DNA of 64,000 nt from Catellatospora methionotrophica. GTDB taxonomy: Bacteria; Actinomycetota; Actinomycetes; Mycobacteriales; Micromonosporaceae. A model generated the notes under the pieces. The model worked only from the letters and a program-made list of their open reading frames with translations, searched no databases and was not told the DNA's origin. This document shows, one piece after another, positions 45,080 through 53,440 of the stretch. A program made the position numbers and the translations under genes. The stretch spans positions 1 through 64,000 of the forward strand of contig NZ_JAAOTJ010000010.1 in the NCBI RefSeq assembly GCF_011297335.1, given 5' to 3'. How positions within the stretch are numbered: the stretch's first letter is position 1; the number at the start of each line of letters is the position of its first letter.

Positions 45080-45114
45080 GGGGGTGGCGGACCGCGACGC
45101 GGCCCGCCACCCCC
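45080..45114. terminator. Bidirectional terminator hairpin
   Basis: GGGGGTGGCGG (45080-45090) pairs with CCGCCACCCCC (45104-45114), with further inner CCGCG/CGCGG pairing. It follows the regulator by 22 bp and the small minus-strand gene by 9 bp, which supports the latter's direction. Confidence 0.8.
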
Positions 45115-45123
45115 GGCAAGGGA

Positions 45124-45375
45124 CTACCGCTTCGGCTGGTTGTGCTTGGGCTGGTTGCCCTTCTTGGCCTTCATCGAGGTGGGCGTGCTGCCCGCCTGGT
45201 CCTTCTTCTGCGGCATCGTCGCCGTGGGAGCCGCATGTTCATGCTCGCCCTCGGCGTGGTTCATGGAATGCGCGTTCATGCCACCGGCCGCGTGACCCTG
45301 CTGGCCGCCCACGTGCTGGGCGTCCTCGTGCTGTGCTGCGCGCGGGTCGCGTTCGGGTCGGTTGTTCTTCACCAT
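45124..45375 (-). CDS. Small His/Met-rich protein with basic tail
   Basis: This 83-residue protein was not recognised. The middle is rich in His and Met (GGMNAHSMNHAEGEHEHAA) and the end is Lys-rich (MKAKKGNQPKHNQPKR). Support for coding: GAGGAGG lies nine bases before ATG 45375, and a terminator follows. The opposite strand also has an open frame (45062-45295), but it would run through the terminator and is Cys-rich. The His/Met cluster could bind metal; this is only a suggestion. Confidence 0.6.
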   Translation of the reverse strand: MVKNNRPERDPRAAQHEDAQHVGGQQGHAAGGMNAHSMNHAEGEHEHAAPTATMPQKKDQAGSTPTSMKAKKGNQPKHNQPKR

Positions 45376-45498
45376 GCTGCCGTGCCTCCTCGGGCCGGGC
45401 CTCAGCACCTTGCTGACACCCACGGCACCACGCTAGAAGAGCGGCGGCGGCCGCTGCGGCAGAATGGACATTCTTGGCGTACCGGCCGGTAACGAAGG

Positions 45499-46101
45499 TC
45501 AGGCTGCCCGGCCCAGGTATGCCGCCAGCCGGTCGGCCTCGGTCGCGCCCGCCGGGGCGGGCAGCTCCGGCCCGAACGGCCCGCCGTCGCGGGGCTGCCC
45601 GTCCAGGTAGGACGCCCAGCTCGCGCGCACGCGGCGGGCCAGGTCCGGGGCGACGTCGGTGTCCGCGCCGAGCGCGCGGGCCAGGTCCCAGCCGTGCGTG
45701 GTCAGCTCGTTGACGACGTGCTGCACGGTGACCTCGCCCGGCTGCGGCCCGATCGGCGTCGGCCCGACCTCGGCCAGGTAACCCGGCCGCCGGAACGCGG
45801 CCCGCGCCCGCACCGCGTGCTCGCCGAACGCGGCCACCGGGTCGGCGTAGTCAGGATGCTCCTCCAGCAGCGGACCGCCCTCGGCGAGCGTGGCGTACCG
45901 GTCGTTGATGAAAGCCAGGTGGCGCAGCAGCTGCCGGACCGTCCAGTCCGCACACGGCGTCGGGTCGTCCATCCGCTGCGGGGTGACCGTGGCCATGAGC
46001 CCGCCGACCTCGTCCACGATCGTGTCGTAGGCGGCGGTCGGGTCGTCCAGGGTGAGATAACCGTCCATGCCCTGATCCTGCCCGGCCGCTGTGACGTTCA
46101 T
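45499..46101 (-). CDS. DinB/mycothiol-dependent-type metal-binding protein (TIGR03086-like)
   Basis: The protein has 200 residues. The four-helix DinB-like fold is indicated by CADWTVRQLLRHLAFINDRY near residue 53 and TVQHVVNELTTHGWDLARAL, which supply the His ligands of a metal centre. Proteins of this family in actinobacteria include mycothiol-dependent isomerases and transferases; the reaction here is unknown. ATG 46101 overlaps the stop of the PIG-L gene (ATGA), so it is the third gene of the Stealth operon. ATG 46068 is an alternative start. Confidence 0.85.
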   Translation of the reverse strand: MNVTAAGQDQGMDGYLTLDDPTAAYDTIVDEVGGLMATVTPQRMDDPTPCADWTVRQLLRHLAFINDRYATLAEGGPLLEEHPDYADPVAAFGEHAVRARAAFRRPGYLAEVGPTPIGPQPGEVTVQHVVNELTTHGWDLARALGADTDVAPDLARRVRASWASYLDGQPRDGGPFGPELPAPAGATEADRLAAYLGRAA

Positions 46102-48098
46102 GCCGGCACCGGCGCGGGCGCGGCCTGCCAGCGGGCCTCGGCCCCGTCCAGGGCACACGTCCACAGGTGCCCGTCCGCGCCGACGGCCGCCGCGTACGCC
46201 CGACCGCGAGGGTCCACGGCCACCGCGGGCGCGCCCGTGAACAGCGCCCCCGACGCGGGCCACGCCGCGGTCGCGCCGATCGGGTGCGCGGCGGTGATGC
46301 CCACCCGGCCCGTGTCGTCGCGGCGCAGCAGCCGCAGGCGGCCGTCGCGGAACAGCCCGGCGAACGCGCCCGAACCCCCGCCCGCGGGCACCGTCGTGCA
46401 GACACCGGCCTGCACCACGGTCAGCGTCGCGCCGTCGGCGTGCCCGGCCAGCACCGGCCCGTCCGCCCCGGCGGCGGTGCGGGCCGCCGACAGCGCGCCG
46501 TCCATCACCCCGCGCATCAGCTCCTCCGGCTGGCCGAACCGGCCCGCCGGGGTGTCGCGCCGCCAGCACAGCAGCTGGTCGTTGGTGACCGCGTACAGCG
46601 CGGTGCGCGGCCCGGCCGCCACCGCGACCAGCGCGTCACGGATGCCGTTGCCGCCCAGCCGCATCCACGGACCCCAGCGCCCGTCGGCGGTCCGGGTACG
46701 CGTCGCGGCGTCCCGGTCGAAGTCACGCGCGAACACGCTCAGGCCCCCGTCGGGGTGGGCCACCGCGACCGGCATACCCACCTCCCGGCCCCGCGCCGGG
46801 TCGCCCCCCGCATCCGGATTGCCGACCTCCGCCCAGGTGAACGACCCGCCCGGTGCGGCCTGCTCGCCGTGCACGACGGCCAGGCGCGGGCCGCTCGCGG
46901 ACAGATCCTGGCGTACGCCGAACAGGTGTGTCCGGCCGTCCGGCGTGGACACCGCGCACAGGTGCGGGAGCAGGTTCTCACCGCCGATCGCCTCCGGTGC
47001 GGTCCACGAACCGGGGTCCGCGCCGCGCCGCCACATCAGCGCCGTCCCGCCGAACACCGCGAACGCGGCCAGCCCGTCGCCGTACGGGATCAGCCAGTCC
47101 GTGCCGCCCGGGTGCCGGTGGGTCTGGCTGCGGCCGTAGCGCTTGGCCCGCGAGCGGGTGCCCACCTGCAGGTCGCCGCACCCGTACGGCACCGCGCACG
47201 GGTGCTCGTCGGCCCAGCCGTAGACGTCCAGATAGGAGAACTTGCGTTCGTACACCGCCGGGCTCAGGTTGCGCGGCCAGTACTTGTTGAAGTAGCCCCG
47301 ATAGCTCTGCACCTGCACGGCGGCACCGGCCCGCCGGTGGCGGCGCACCGCCTCGTACGCGAACCAGGCCGCGTAGAGATGATCGGTGTGATCGGAGTAG
47401 TCGACGTGCCCCTCGGCGTACTTCAGGTGCTCCGGCGTGGGATCGAGGGTGCGCACCACCGTCGGCTCGGCCGTGTCCAGCAGCGAGGCCAGGATCGCCA
47501 GCACCTGCGCGCGGGTCAGCTCCCCGGCCGCGGCCAGCGGGCTGTCGGTGGGCCGCAGGTAGGGCTGCGCCTCGCGGCGGCCGTCCCACAGCCACTCCAG
47601 CCGGTTCGACCCCGGCCCGTCCAGCGGCGCGCGCAGGTTCAGGAACCCCAGCGTCACGTGCGGGGCGGCGGCCAGCGTGGCGGTCTCGTACACCGCGCCG
47701 CCGACCTGGCGGACCTCCCGTCGCCAGGCGCTGTCCCGGTTCCCGGTCGCCATCGCCGCGTACGCCGACCGGATCCCGTACTGGCGCGCCGCGGCGTACC
47801 CCTCGAAGTCGGCCGCGGGTCTGCGGCCGTCACCCAGCGGCGCGTTGACCCCGTTGGCCTCCCCGGCGGTCAGGTAGACGCTGGTCACCGCGTTGCCGCG
47901 GTCCAGGGCCTGCATCACGTCCGGGTTGAGGAAGTACAGGTCGTCGTCGGGGTGCGCGCAGATGTTGAGGAACGCGGCCTGCCGCGGCGGCGCGGCCGCC
48001 GACCAGACCCGCTCCCACGGCCGGGTCAGGCCCAGCCCGATCACCCCGCCGCCGGTCAGCAGCAGGGCGGACAGTGCCGTGCGACGGTGCAAGGTCAA
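46098..48098 (-). CDS. Secreted PIG-L deacetylase with C-terminal beta-propeller
   Basis: The protein has 666 residues. A Tat-like signal (HRRTALSALLLTGGG) is followed by the PIG-L zinc motif AHPDDD (48-53) and HVDYSDHTDH, the second ligand group. Members remove acetyl groups from N-acetylglucosamine-type sugars. From about residue 330 there are repeated strands such as GSWTAPEAIG, RWGPWMRLG and DGHLWTCAL, like a PLL/tectonin-type propeller that may bind glycans. TTG 48098 is the likely start because it overlaps the stop of the Stealth gene (TTGA) and precedes the twin Arg. It probably acts outside the cell on wall or capsule sugar. Confidence 0.88.
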   Translation of the reverse strand: MTLHRRTALSALLLTGGGVIGLGLTRPWERVWSAAAPPRQAAFLNICAHPDDDLYFLNPDVMQALDRGNAVTSVYLTAGEANGVNAPLGDGRRPAADFEGYAAARQYGIRSAYAAMATGNRDSAWRREVRQVGGAVYETATLAAAPHVTLGFLNLRAPLDGPGSNRLEWLWDGRREAQPYLRPTDSPLAAAGELTRAQVLAILASLLDTAEPTVVRTLDPTPEHLKYAEGHVDYSDHTDHLYAAWFAYEAVRRHRRAGAAVQVQSYRGYFNKYWPRNLSPAVYERKFSYLDVYGWADEHPCAVPYGCGDLQVGTRSRAKRYGRSQTHRHPGGTDWLIPYGDGLAAFAVFGGTALMWRRGADPGSWTAPEAIGGENLLPHLCAVSTPDGRTHLFGVRQDLSASGPRLAVVHGEQAAPGGSFTWAEVGNPDAGGDPARGREVGMPVAVAHPDGGLSVFARDFDRDAATRTRTADGRWGPWMRLGGNGIRDALVAVAAGPRTALYAVTNDQLLCWRRDTPAGRFGQPEELMRGVMDGALSAARTAAGADGPVLAGHADGATLTVVQAGVCTTVPAGGGSGAFAGLFRDGRLRLLRRDDTGRVGITAAHPIGATAAWPASGALFTGAPAVAVDPRGRAYAAAVGADGHLWTCALDGAEARWQAAPAPVPA

Positions 48099-49870
48099 CC
48101 GTCCTGTCGCGCGCCGTTCGGCGCGGTCAGCTCCCACGGCGCGGCGACCGGGTAGTAGGCCGTCAGGAAGTCGCGCAGCAGCTCGTGCCGCGACTGGCGC
48201 TGCCCGGGCGTGCCGTCCTCGTCGTTGACGCAGAACACGTCGTGGCTGCGGGCGGCCAGCAGCCGGGCCAGCTGACGTTTCGTGTCCGGCGCGGCCAGGC
48301 TCACATACGTGCTGGTGATCCGGTCGATGGCGGCCCGGCCCGTGGCCAGCGCGTAGTAGTGGTACGCCGAGGACACCAGCGAGACGTCGGTCGGGTCCCG
48401 GAACCGGTTGCCCGCGGTGCGCTCCAGCTCCTCGGCGTACCGGTCGGACATCTCGGCGAGCACGTCGCGGCGCAGCGCGTGCGGCACGTGCTTCATCTTG
48501 TAGGTCAGGTGCCGCCCGAAGTCGCGGGCGATCAGCGCCCGGTTGTTCTTGCCCGCCACCGTCGGCGCGAGATCGGCGGCGTCGGCCGGGCCCGGATCGA
48601 CCTTGCCGCGCGACGGGAACAGCTTGGACAGCCCGTTGGGCTGGAAGAACTTCAGCGTGTTCACCGGACGGCCGACGAAGACGTCGTCGTTGAAGTAGAC
48701 GAACTGCTCGGAGAGCCCGTCCAGGTGGTGCAACCGGCTCTCGATCGCGTGCGAGTTGAACGTCGGCAGGCGGCCGTGGTCGCCGAACAGCTCCTTGTGG
48801 CTGACCAGCCGCACCCGGTCGTGGCTCACGTCCAGCCACGACGGCACCTGGTCGTCGGTGACCAGCCAGATCCGGCGCACCCACGGCGCGTACAGGTGCA
48901 GCGAGCGCATCGAGTAGCGCAGCTCGTCGTGGTTGGCGAACCGGGACACCCCCGCCGCCTGCGCCGTCATCGGCCGGTCCGCGCTGGCCAGCGCCGCGTC
49001 ACGGCGGGCCTGCCAGGCCGGGTCGCTGTCGTCGACCCAGGTGTAGACCACGTCGACCGGGAACGTGATGTCGTCGAGCAGGGTGCCCGCGAACTCCGCC
49101 CGGGTCGGGCGCTGCGGCTGGCCGGGCACGTACGCCGAGGTCATCCGGGTGAACGCGGACTCGTCGAGGGTGCGTGCCGGGCCGGTGGCGGCGACCCGGT
49201 CGGCGACCCGGTTGGGCCGGGGCGCGTGCAGCGGGCCCTGCGGGGTACGCGACCACACCTCCAGGTCACAGCCGTGCGCCTCACCCAGCAGCAGGTTGCC
49301 CGACGGGTCGCAGACGTACTGGATCAGCCGGATCACCCGCTGCCCGTGCAGCGTGCGCCAGGCGTGGTGCGACGTGGCGGGCATCGGCTTCTGCACACCC
49401 TGCTCGGTCACCGCGGCCACGAACAGCGGCCGCCGCAGCGCCTCGCGCCGCAGCGCCGCCCACGCCTGCTTGCGCCCACCCGAGCCGATGGCGACCGCGG
49501 ACGCCTTGTCGTCGTAGCCGCGTACGCAGAAGTGGTCCACCCCCGCGTCGCGCAGCACCGTCAGCACCGTCTCCAGGTTGAGCCGCCGCGCCTCCAAGGG
49601 CGTCGCCTCGGCCAGCGGACGGGCCAGCACCGGCCCGTGCAGGCCCGGCACGAGCCGCAGCTCGCTGGTGTCGTAACGGCTGGTCAGGTGCCAGCGCACG
49701 GCCGAGCGCGCCCACCGTTCCGCCGGTCCGCCGGCCCGTTTGACACGCGGCAGGAGCAGGTCCACCGACCTGCGGGATATCGCGGCCAACACGGCCGACC
49801 GTCCGGGCACCTGGAAGATCACGCCGTAATAACGATCGTGATCACCGATCCGCCACGCCTGCCTGTACAT
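48095..49870 (-). CDS. Stealth-family sugar-phosphate transferase
   Basis: The protein has 591 residues. Stealth conserved regions are seen in order: CR1 DVVYTWVDDSDP (about 272), CR2 RYSMRSLHLYAPWVRRIWLV, CR3 LPTFNSHAIESRLHHL with FVYFNDDVFVGR, and CR4 near the C terminus. Stealth proteins are hexose-1-phosphate transferases that build phosphoglycan capsules (for example CpsY). A 260-residue N-terminal extension of unknown role precedes CR1. ATG 49870 is used, but AGGAG abuts it with no spacer, which is odd. It is the first gene of a three-gene coupled operon. Confidence 0.9.
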   Translation of the reverse strand: MYRQAWRIGDHDRYYGVIFQVPGRSAVLAAISRRSVDLLLPRVKRAGGPAERWARSAVRWHLTSRYDTSELRLVPGLHGPVLARPLAEATPLEARRLNLETVLTVLRDAGVDHFCVRGYDDKASAVAIGSGGRKQAWAALRREALRRPLFVAAVTEQGVQKPMPATSHHAWRTLHGQRVIRLIQYVCDPSGNLLLGEAHGCDLEVWSRTPQGPLHAPRPNRVADRVAATGPARTLDESAFTRMTSAYVPGQPQRPTRAEFAGTLLDDITFPVDVVYTWVDDSDPAWQARRDAALASADRPMTAQAAGVSRFANHDELRYSMRSLHLYAPWVRRIWLVTDDQVPSWLDVSHDRVRLVSHKELFGDHGRLPTFNSHAIESRLHHLDGLSEQFVYFNDDVFVGRPVNTLKFFQPNGLSKLFPSRGKVDPGPADAADLAPTVAGKNNRALIARDFGRHLTYKMKHVPHALRRDVLAEMSDRYAEELERTAGNRFRDPTDVSLVSSAYHYYALATGRAAIDRITSTYVSLAAPDTKRQLARLLAARSHDVFCVNDEDGTPGQRQSRHELLRDFLTAYYPVAAPWELTAPNGARQDG

Positions 49871-49888
49871 CTCCTGTGAGTTATGGCA

Positions 49889-49936
49889 AGGAAGGGCACC
49901 TTCCCATCGCTATCCGTACCGCAAGGGCACCTTGTC
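49889..49936. repeat. Two AAGGGCACCTT palindromes upstream of the Stealth gene
   Basis: AGGAAGGGCACCTTCCCATCGC (49889-49910) is identical to part of scpB (24340-24361). A second palindrome, CAAGGGCACCTTG, follows at 49922-49934. They lie in the 121-bp divergent gap and could act on either gene. Confidence 0.8.
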
Positions 49937-49991
49937 AACGCCGTCCGGGGGCGGCCGCAGGCCGGTGGCGGGGTGGTGGGAGGGTGGGGGC

Positions 49992-50810
49992 GTGCTGGAC
50001 GCGTCAGAGGTGGCCGAGGTCGAGCGGGCAGTGCGCCGCGTCGCCGAGGAGCAGATCCTGCCCAGGTTCGGCCGCCTCACCGCGGCCGACATCGCCTTCA
50101 AGACCTCCGAGACCGACTACGTCACCGTCGCGGACCGGGCCGCCGAGGAGGAGCTGGCCAAACACCTGACCGCCGCCGTCCCCGGCTCGATCATGGTCGG
50201 TGAGGAGGCCGTCGCCGCCGACCCCTCGCTGCTGGCCGCGATCAACGGCGACGCCCCGGTGTGGATCGTCGACCCGATCGACGGCACCCACAACTTCGTC
50301 AGCGGCAGCCCCCGGTTCACCACCCTGGTCGCGCTCGCCCACCGCGGCCGCCTGCTGGCCTCCTGGACGTACGCCCCGGTGCTCGACCTGATGGCGGTCG
50401 CCACCGCGGGCGGCGGGGCGTACGTCGACGGCCAGCGCGTCCGGGTGCGCCCCGTCGAGCCGGTGCTGCGCCACCTCGACGTCAGCGTGTCCCCGCCGAT
50501 CTGGTGGAAACCCGCGCAGCGCGACGGCTTCCACCGGCTCAGCGCGCGCGGCGTGGCGCTGTCCTTCTTCGACACCTCCGGGCTGGAGTACATCCAGCTC
50601 GCCAGCGGGCGGCGCACCGCCATGGTGCTCACCTGGGAACTGCCCTGGGACCACGCCGCCGGGCTGCTGCTGCACGCCGAGGCGGGAGGCGTCGCCCTGG
50701 CCGCCGACGGCAGCCCGGTCCGCATCGGCGGCGGCAACGCCCTGCCGTTCCTCGTCGCCCCCGACCCCGAAACCGCCCGCCTCGTCCTCTCCGCCCTCAA
50801 CCCCACCTGA
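49992..50810 (+). CDS. Inositol-monophosphatase-family phosphatase
   Basis: The protein has 272 residues. Metal motifs are GEEAVA, DPIDGTHNF (about 95) and WELPWDHAAGLLLHAEAGG. Members hydrolyse inositol phosphate, histidinol phosphate or PAP; the substrate is not evident. GTG 49992 is preferred to in-frame ATG 49932, which lies within the palindromic upstream DNA; GAGGGT lies 6 nt before it and could be a degenerate -10 box. Confidence 0.88.
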   Translation: MLDASEVAEVERAVRRVAEEQILPRFGRLTAADIAFKTSETDYVTVADRAAEEELAKHLTAAVPGSIMVGEEAVAADPSLLAAINGDAPVWIVDPIDGTHNFVSGSPRFTTLVALAHRGRLLASWTYAPVLDLMAVATAGGGAYVDGQRVRVRPVEPVLRHLDVSVSPPIWWKPAQRDGFHRLSARGVALSFFDTSGLEYIQLASGRRTAMVLTWELPWDHAAGLLLHAEAGGVALAADGSPVRIGGGNALPFLVAPDPETARLVLSALNPT

Positions 50811-50868
50811 CCCGAGCGCCCGCGTCCTCCGGTTCGGGGTTCTGCGGCCGCGCCGAGCCCGGGCCGGG

Positions 50869-52039
50869 TCAGCGGGCCGTGAGGGCGGCGGTGATCAGGC
50901 CGATGGTGGTCCAGTCGACGTCGGGGTCGGTCAGCAGGGCGGCGTAGGTGGTGAACTCCAGGGTGGTGGACTCGCCGTCGGCGGTGACGCCGTGCGACTG
51001 CGGGCCCGTCTCCAGCGCGGCCAGTTCCGCCTCGGTCAGTTGCACGCTGAACAGGTGGATCCGGTGCGCGGACACGGTCGCCGCGGGCTGGCGTACGCCG
51101 TGGGAGTGCAGGCGTGCCGGGTCCACGTGCAGGCCCGTCTCCTCAGCCAGTTCCGCGAGGGCGGTCTGCCGTGGGTCGGCTGTGCCGGGCTGGGAACCGC
51201 CGGGCAGTTCGTGTACGTAGCCGTCGGTGGTCACGGCGCTGGATCGGAACTCGCGTACCAGCACGATCCGGGTCTGCGCCAAGGTATCGCCGGGCAGGTA
51301 GGCGAGCACCGCGCTCACGTCGGGCCGCCCGAGCACCACCTCGTTGTCCTTGACGCGCCCCTCGGCGGCGATCTCGACGCCGACGTGGGCCGCCCACCAG
51401 AACGGTCGCTGGTCCCCGCCCGGCCACGTCCAGACGACCCGGGCCGAGCGCAGCCGGTTGCCCGCCGACTCCTGCGCGCTCAGCCAGGTGCGTACGGTCT
51501 GGTCCTGCCACAGTGGCAGGGGCAGCTCGCGGTGCGTTCCCGACCGGGTGCTCCCGCCGCGCAGCAGCGCCAGACCGGCGGCGAGTACGCCGTCGAGGGT
51601 GTCCGCGACGGGTGCGCCGTGCAGCCGGGCATAGTGCGCCAGGTATCGCATGCCGGGGGCGTCTGCGGGCGCGCCGAGCACGACCCGGCCGCTGGACTCC
51701 CAGCGGCCCCACTCGACGTTCGTCGTGAAGCCGGGCAGTGTGGCGAGGTCACGGGGCACCCAGAACACGACCGTGTCGGAACAGGTGCAGGCAGGCGTCC
51801 TCCCATCGCACCTGGTCCAGCCAGCCGTGCGGCATACCGCCCTCGGGCCGCTCGGGCACGAACACGACCAGGCGGCCGGGACCCTTCCACTGCGTCTGGA
51901 GCTTCTCCACGGCCTGCGGCCGCCAGGACGCGACGTCGGGCGAGCGCGGGGTCGGCCCGGCGAGGAACAGGGCCGCCGCCCAGGAGTCCGGGGGCGGGTC
52001 GCCTGCGTACACGGGGATGACCTCGCGCGTGATCTCCAT
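50869..52039 (-). pseudogene. Nucleoside 2-deoxyribosyltransferase-like / NUDIX fusion, frameshifted
   Basis: From ATG 52039 the protein reads MEITREVIPVYAGDPPPDSW ... ALFLAGPTPRSPDVASWRPQ ... WEDACLHL, the start of a nucleoside 2-deoxyribosyltransferase-like domain. The continuation, SDTVVFWVPRDLATLPGFTT, lies in another frame. Deleting one A from AA at 51780-51781 (plus strand) restores HLSDTVVFWVPRD. The rest (to 50869) carries a NUDIX box (TALAELAEETGL) and a C-terminal NUDIX fold. Known fusions of this type are thought to remove modified nucleotides. Here the gene is either broken or misassembled. Confidence 0.8.
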
Positions 52040-52111
52040 GCCGGTGATCGTCCCACGGTCCACAGTGGCCGTGCCCTGCCGCCCGGCTCCCGCTCCGCCC
52101 CACCGGTTTTA

Positions 52112-52176
52112 ATAGACGCTGGCCTATCTCATCGAAAATAAGGAGGTCAAATTCGATGAGATAGGCCAGCGTCTAT
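52112..52176. repeat. Intergenic palindrome, family A copy 4
   Basis: Perfect 25-bp arms (52112-52136 and 52152-52176) carry ATAGACGCTGGCCTAT and inner CTCATCGAA. It lies between divergent genes, so it cannot simply be a terminator for them. Confidence 0.95.
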
Positions 52177-52244
52177 GACGGGCGGGGTGGGCGCGGCGGG
52201 CGGGGCGGGTGCCGGCGGGGCGGCTGCGGCGGGGCGGGTGTCGG

Positions 52245-52250
52245 TAGGGT
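52245..52250 (+). promoter_or_regulatory. -10 box of the uridine-kinase-like gene, leaderless
   Basis: TAGGGT is followed by 6 nt and GTG 52257. The upstream DNA is G/C-rich without a clear -35 box. Confidence 0.45.
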
Positions 52251-52256
52251 GAGCGG

Positions 52257-52889
52257 GTGCGAGTGCGGTCGGTGACGCCTGACGGGCTGGTGGATGAGCT
52301 GGTCGAGCGGATCGCGGCGATCGCGGACCCGGACGGGTTCACCCGGGTCGCGCTGGACGGGGCACCCGCCGCCGGGCCGGACCGGCTGGCCGAGGCGCTG
52401 GTCGAGCCGCTGCGCGCGCTGGGACACGAGGTGCTGCACGTACGCACCGAGGACTTCCTGCGGCCGAAGTCGGTGCGCTGGGAGTTCGGGCGGACCAACG
52501 CCGACTCCTACTACGAGGGCTGGCTCGACGACTCGGGGCTGCGCCGGGAGGTGCTCGACCCGCTCGGGCCGGGTGGTTCCGGGCGGGTGCTGCCGACGCT
52601 GCGTGACCCGGTGCGCGACCGGGCGACCCGCGCCGCCTACCTGACCCTGCCGCCGGGGGCGGTGTTGCTGGTCAGCGGGGATCTGCTGCTCGGCGCTGGG
52701 CTGCCGTTCGAGCTGACCGCGCACCTGGTCATGTCGGCGGGTGCGCTGGCCCGGCACACCCCGCCGGAGCTGGACTGGGCGTTGCCCGCGTACGCCCGTT
52801 ATGCCGACGAGGTGGCCCCGCAGACGTTCGCGGACCTGGTGGTGAAGGTCGACGACGCCCGCCATCCGGCGATCATGTCCGTCGATTAG
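52257..52889 (+). CDS. Uridine-kinase-like protein with degenerate P-loop
   Basis: The protein has 210 residues. The fold matches nucleoside/uridine kinases (VALDGAPAAGPDRLAEAL, then HVRTEDFLRPKSVRWEFG and LLVSGDLLLGAGLPFELT). The P-loop reads GAPAAGPDR, so the Lys and Ser/Thr needed to hold ATP phosphates are missing. This substitution is common to the actinobacterial branch of the family, so the protein is probably not a normal kinase. The function is unknown. Confidence 0.82.
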   Translation: MRVRSVTPDGLVDELVERIAAIADPDGFTRVALDGAPAAGPDRLAEALVEPLRALGHEVLHVRTEDFLRPKSVRWEFGRTNADSYYEGWLDDSGLRREVLDPLGPGGSGRVLPTLRDPVRDRATRAAYLTLPPGAVLLVSGDLLLGAGLPFELTAHLVMSAGALARHTPPELDWALPAYARYADEVAPQTFADLVVKVDDARHPAIMSVD

Positions 52890-52951
52890 GCAGCGCCGCC
52901 ACGGGCCGAGAGCGCAGGATGACCCCAGGGGACTGGCTACAGGGGGTAATC

Positions 52952-53383
52952 ATGACCACGGCTAAGCAGATCATGCACCTGGGTGCGCAGTGCGTGCCCG
53001 AGAACGAGACGCTGGCCCGCGCGGCGCAGCTGATGCGGGACATGGGCGTCGGCTCGCTGCCGATCTGCGGCAGCGACGACAAGTTGCGCGGCATCATCAC
53101 CGACCGTGACATCGTGATCAAGTGCATCGCGTCGGGCGGCGACCCGAACACGATGACCTGCATCGAGATGGCCAAGGGCACGCCGATCTGGGTCGACGCG
53201 AAGGCCGACGAGGACGAGATCCTCAAGACCATGGAACAGCACAAGATCCGTCGCGTACCGGTGATCGAGGATCACCAGATCATCGGCATGATCAGCGAGG
53301 CGGACCTGGCCCAGCACCTGTCGAACGAGAAGCTGGCGCATTTCGTCGCCACGATCACGGCAGCGCCGCCGACGCGCGGCTGA
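52952..53383 (+). CDS. Two-CBS-domain protein
   Basis: This 143-residue protein consists of two CBS domains: residues about 8-60 (AQLMRDMGVGSLPICGSDDK, ITDRDIVIKCIA) and about 75-130 (ILKTMEQHKIRRVPVIEDHQ, GMISEADLAQHL). CBS pairs bind adenine nucleotides. There is no effector domain, so it may act as a sensor or by protein contact. ATG 52952 follows AGGGGG with normal spacing. A strong terminator follows. Confidence 0.93.
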   Translation: MTTAKQIMHLGAQCVPENETLARAAQLMRDMGVGSLPICGSDDKLRGIITDRDIVIKCIASGGDPNTMTCIEMAKGTPIWVDAKADEDEILKTMEQHKIRRVPVIEDHQIIGMISEADLAQHLSNEKLAHFVATITAAPPTRG

Positions 53384-53392
53384 GCGGACGGG

Positions 53393-53425
53393 AGAGGGGC
53401 GCCCCGGAATGCGGGGCGCCCCTCT
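53393..53425. terminator. Bidirectional terminator hairpin
   Basis: AGAGGGGCGCCCC (53393-53405) pairs perfectly with GGGGCGCCCCTCT (53413-53425), followed by TT. It lies between the convergent CBS and actP genes. Confidence 0.9.
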
Positions 53426-53440
53426 TGACGTGCCGGATGG

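Noticed and set aside
45062-45295. Plus-strand open frame opposite the small His/Met-rich gene
   Set aside because: It would cross a strong terminator hairpin and has no good ribosome binding site, while the minus-strand gene has both signals.
50807-50872. Terminator formed by CTGACCCG and CGGGTCAG
   Set aside because: The 50-base loop makes a functional terminator doubtful.
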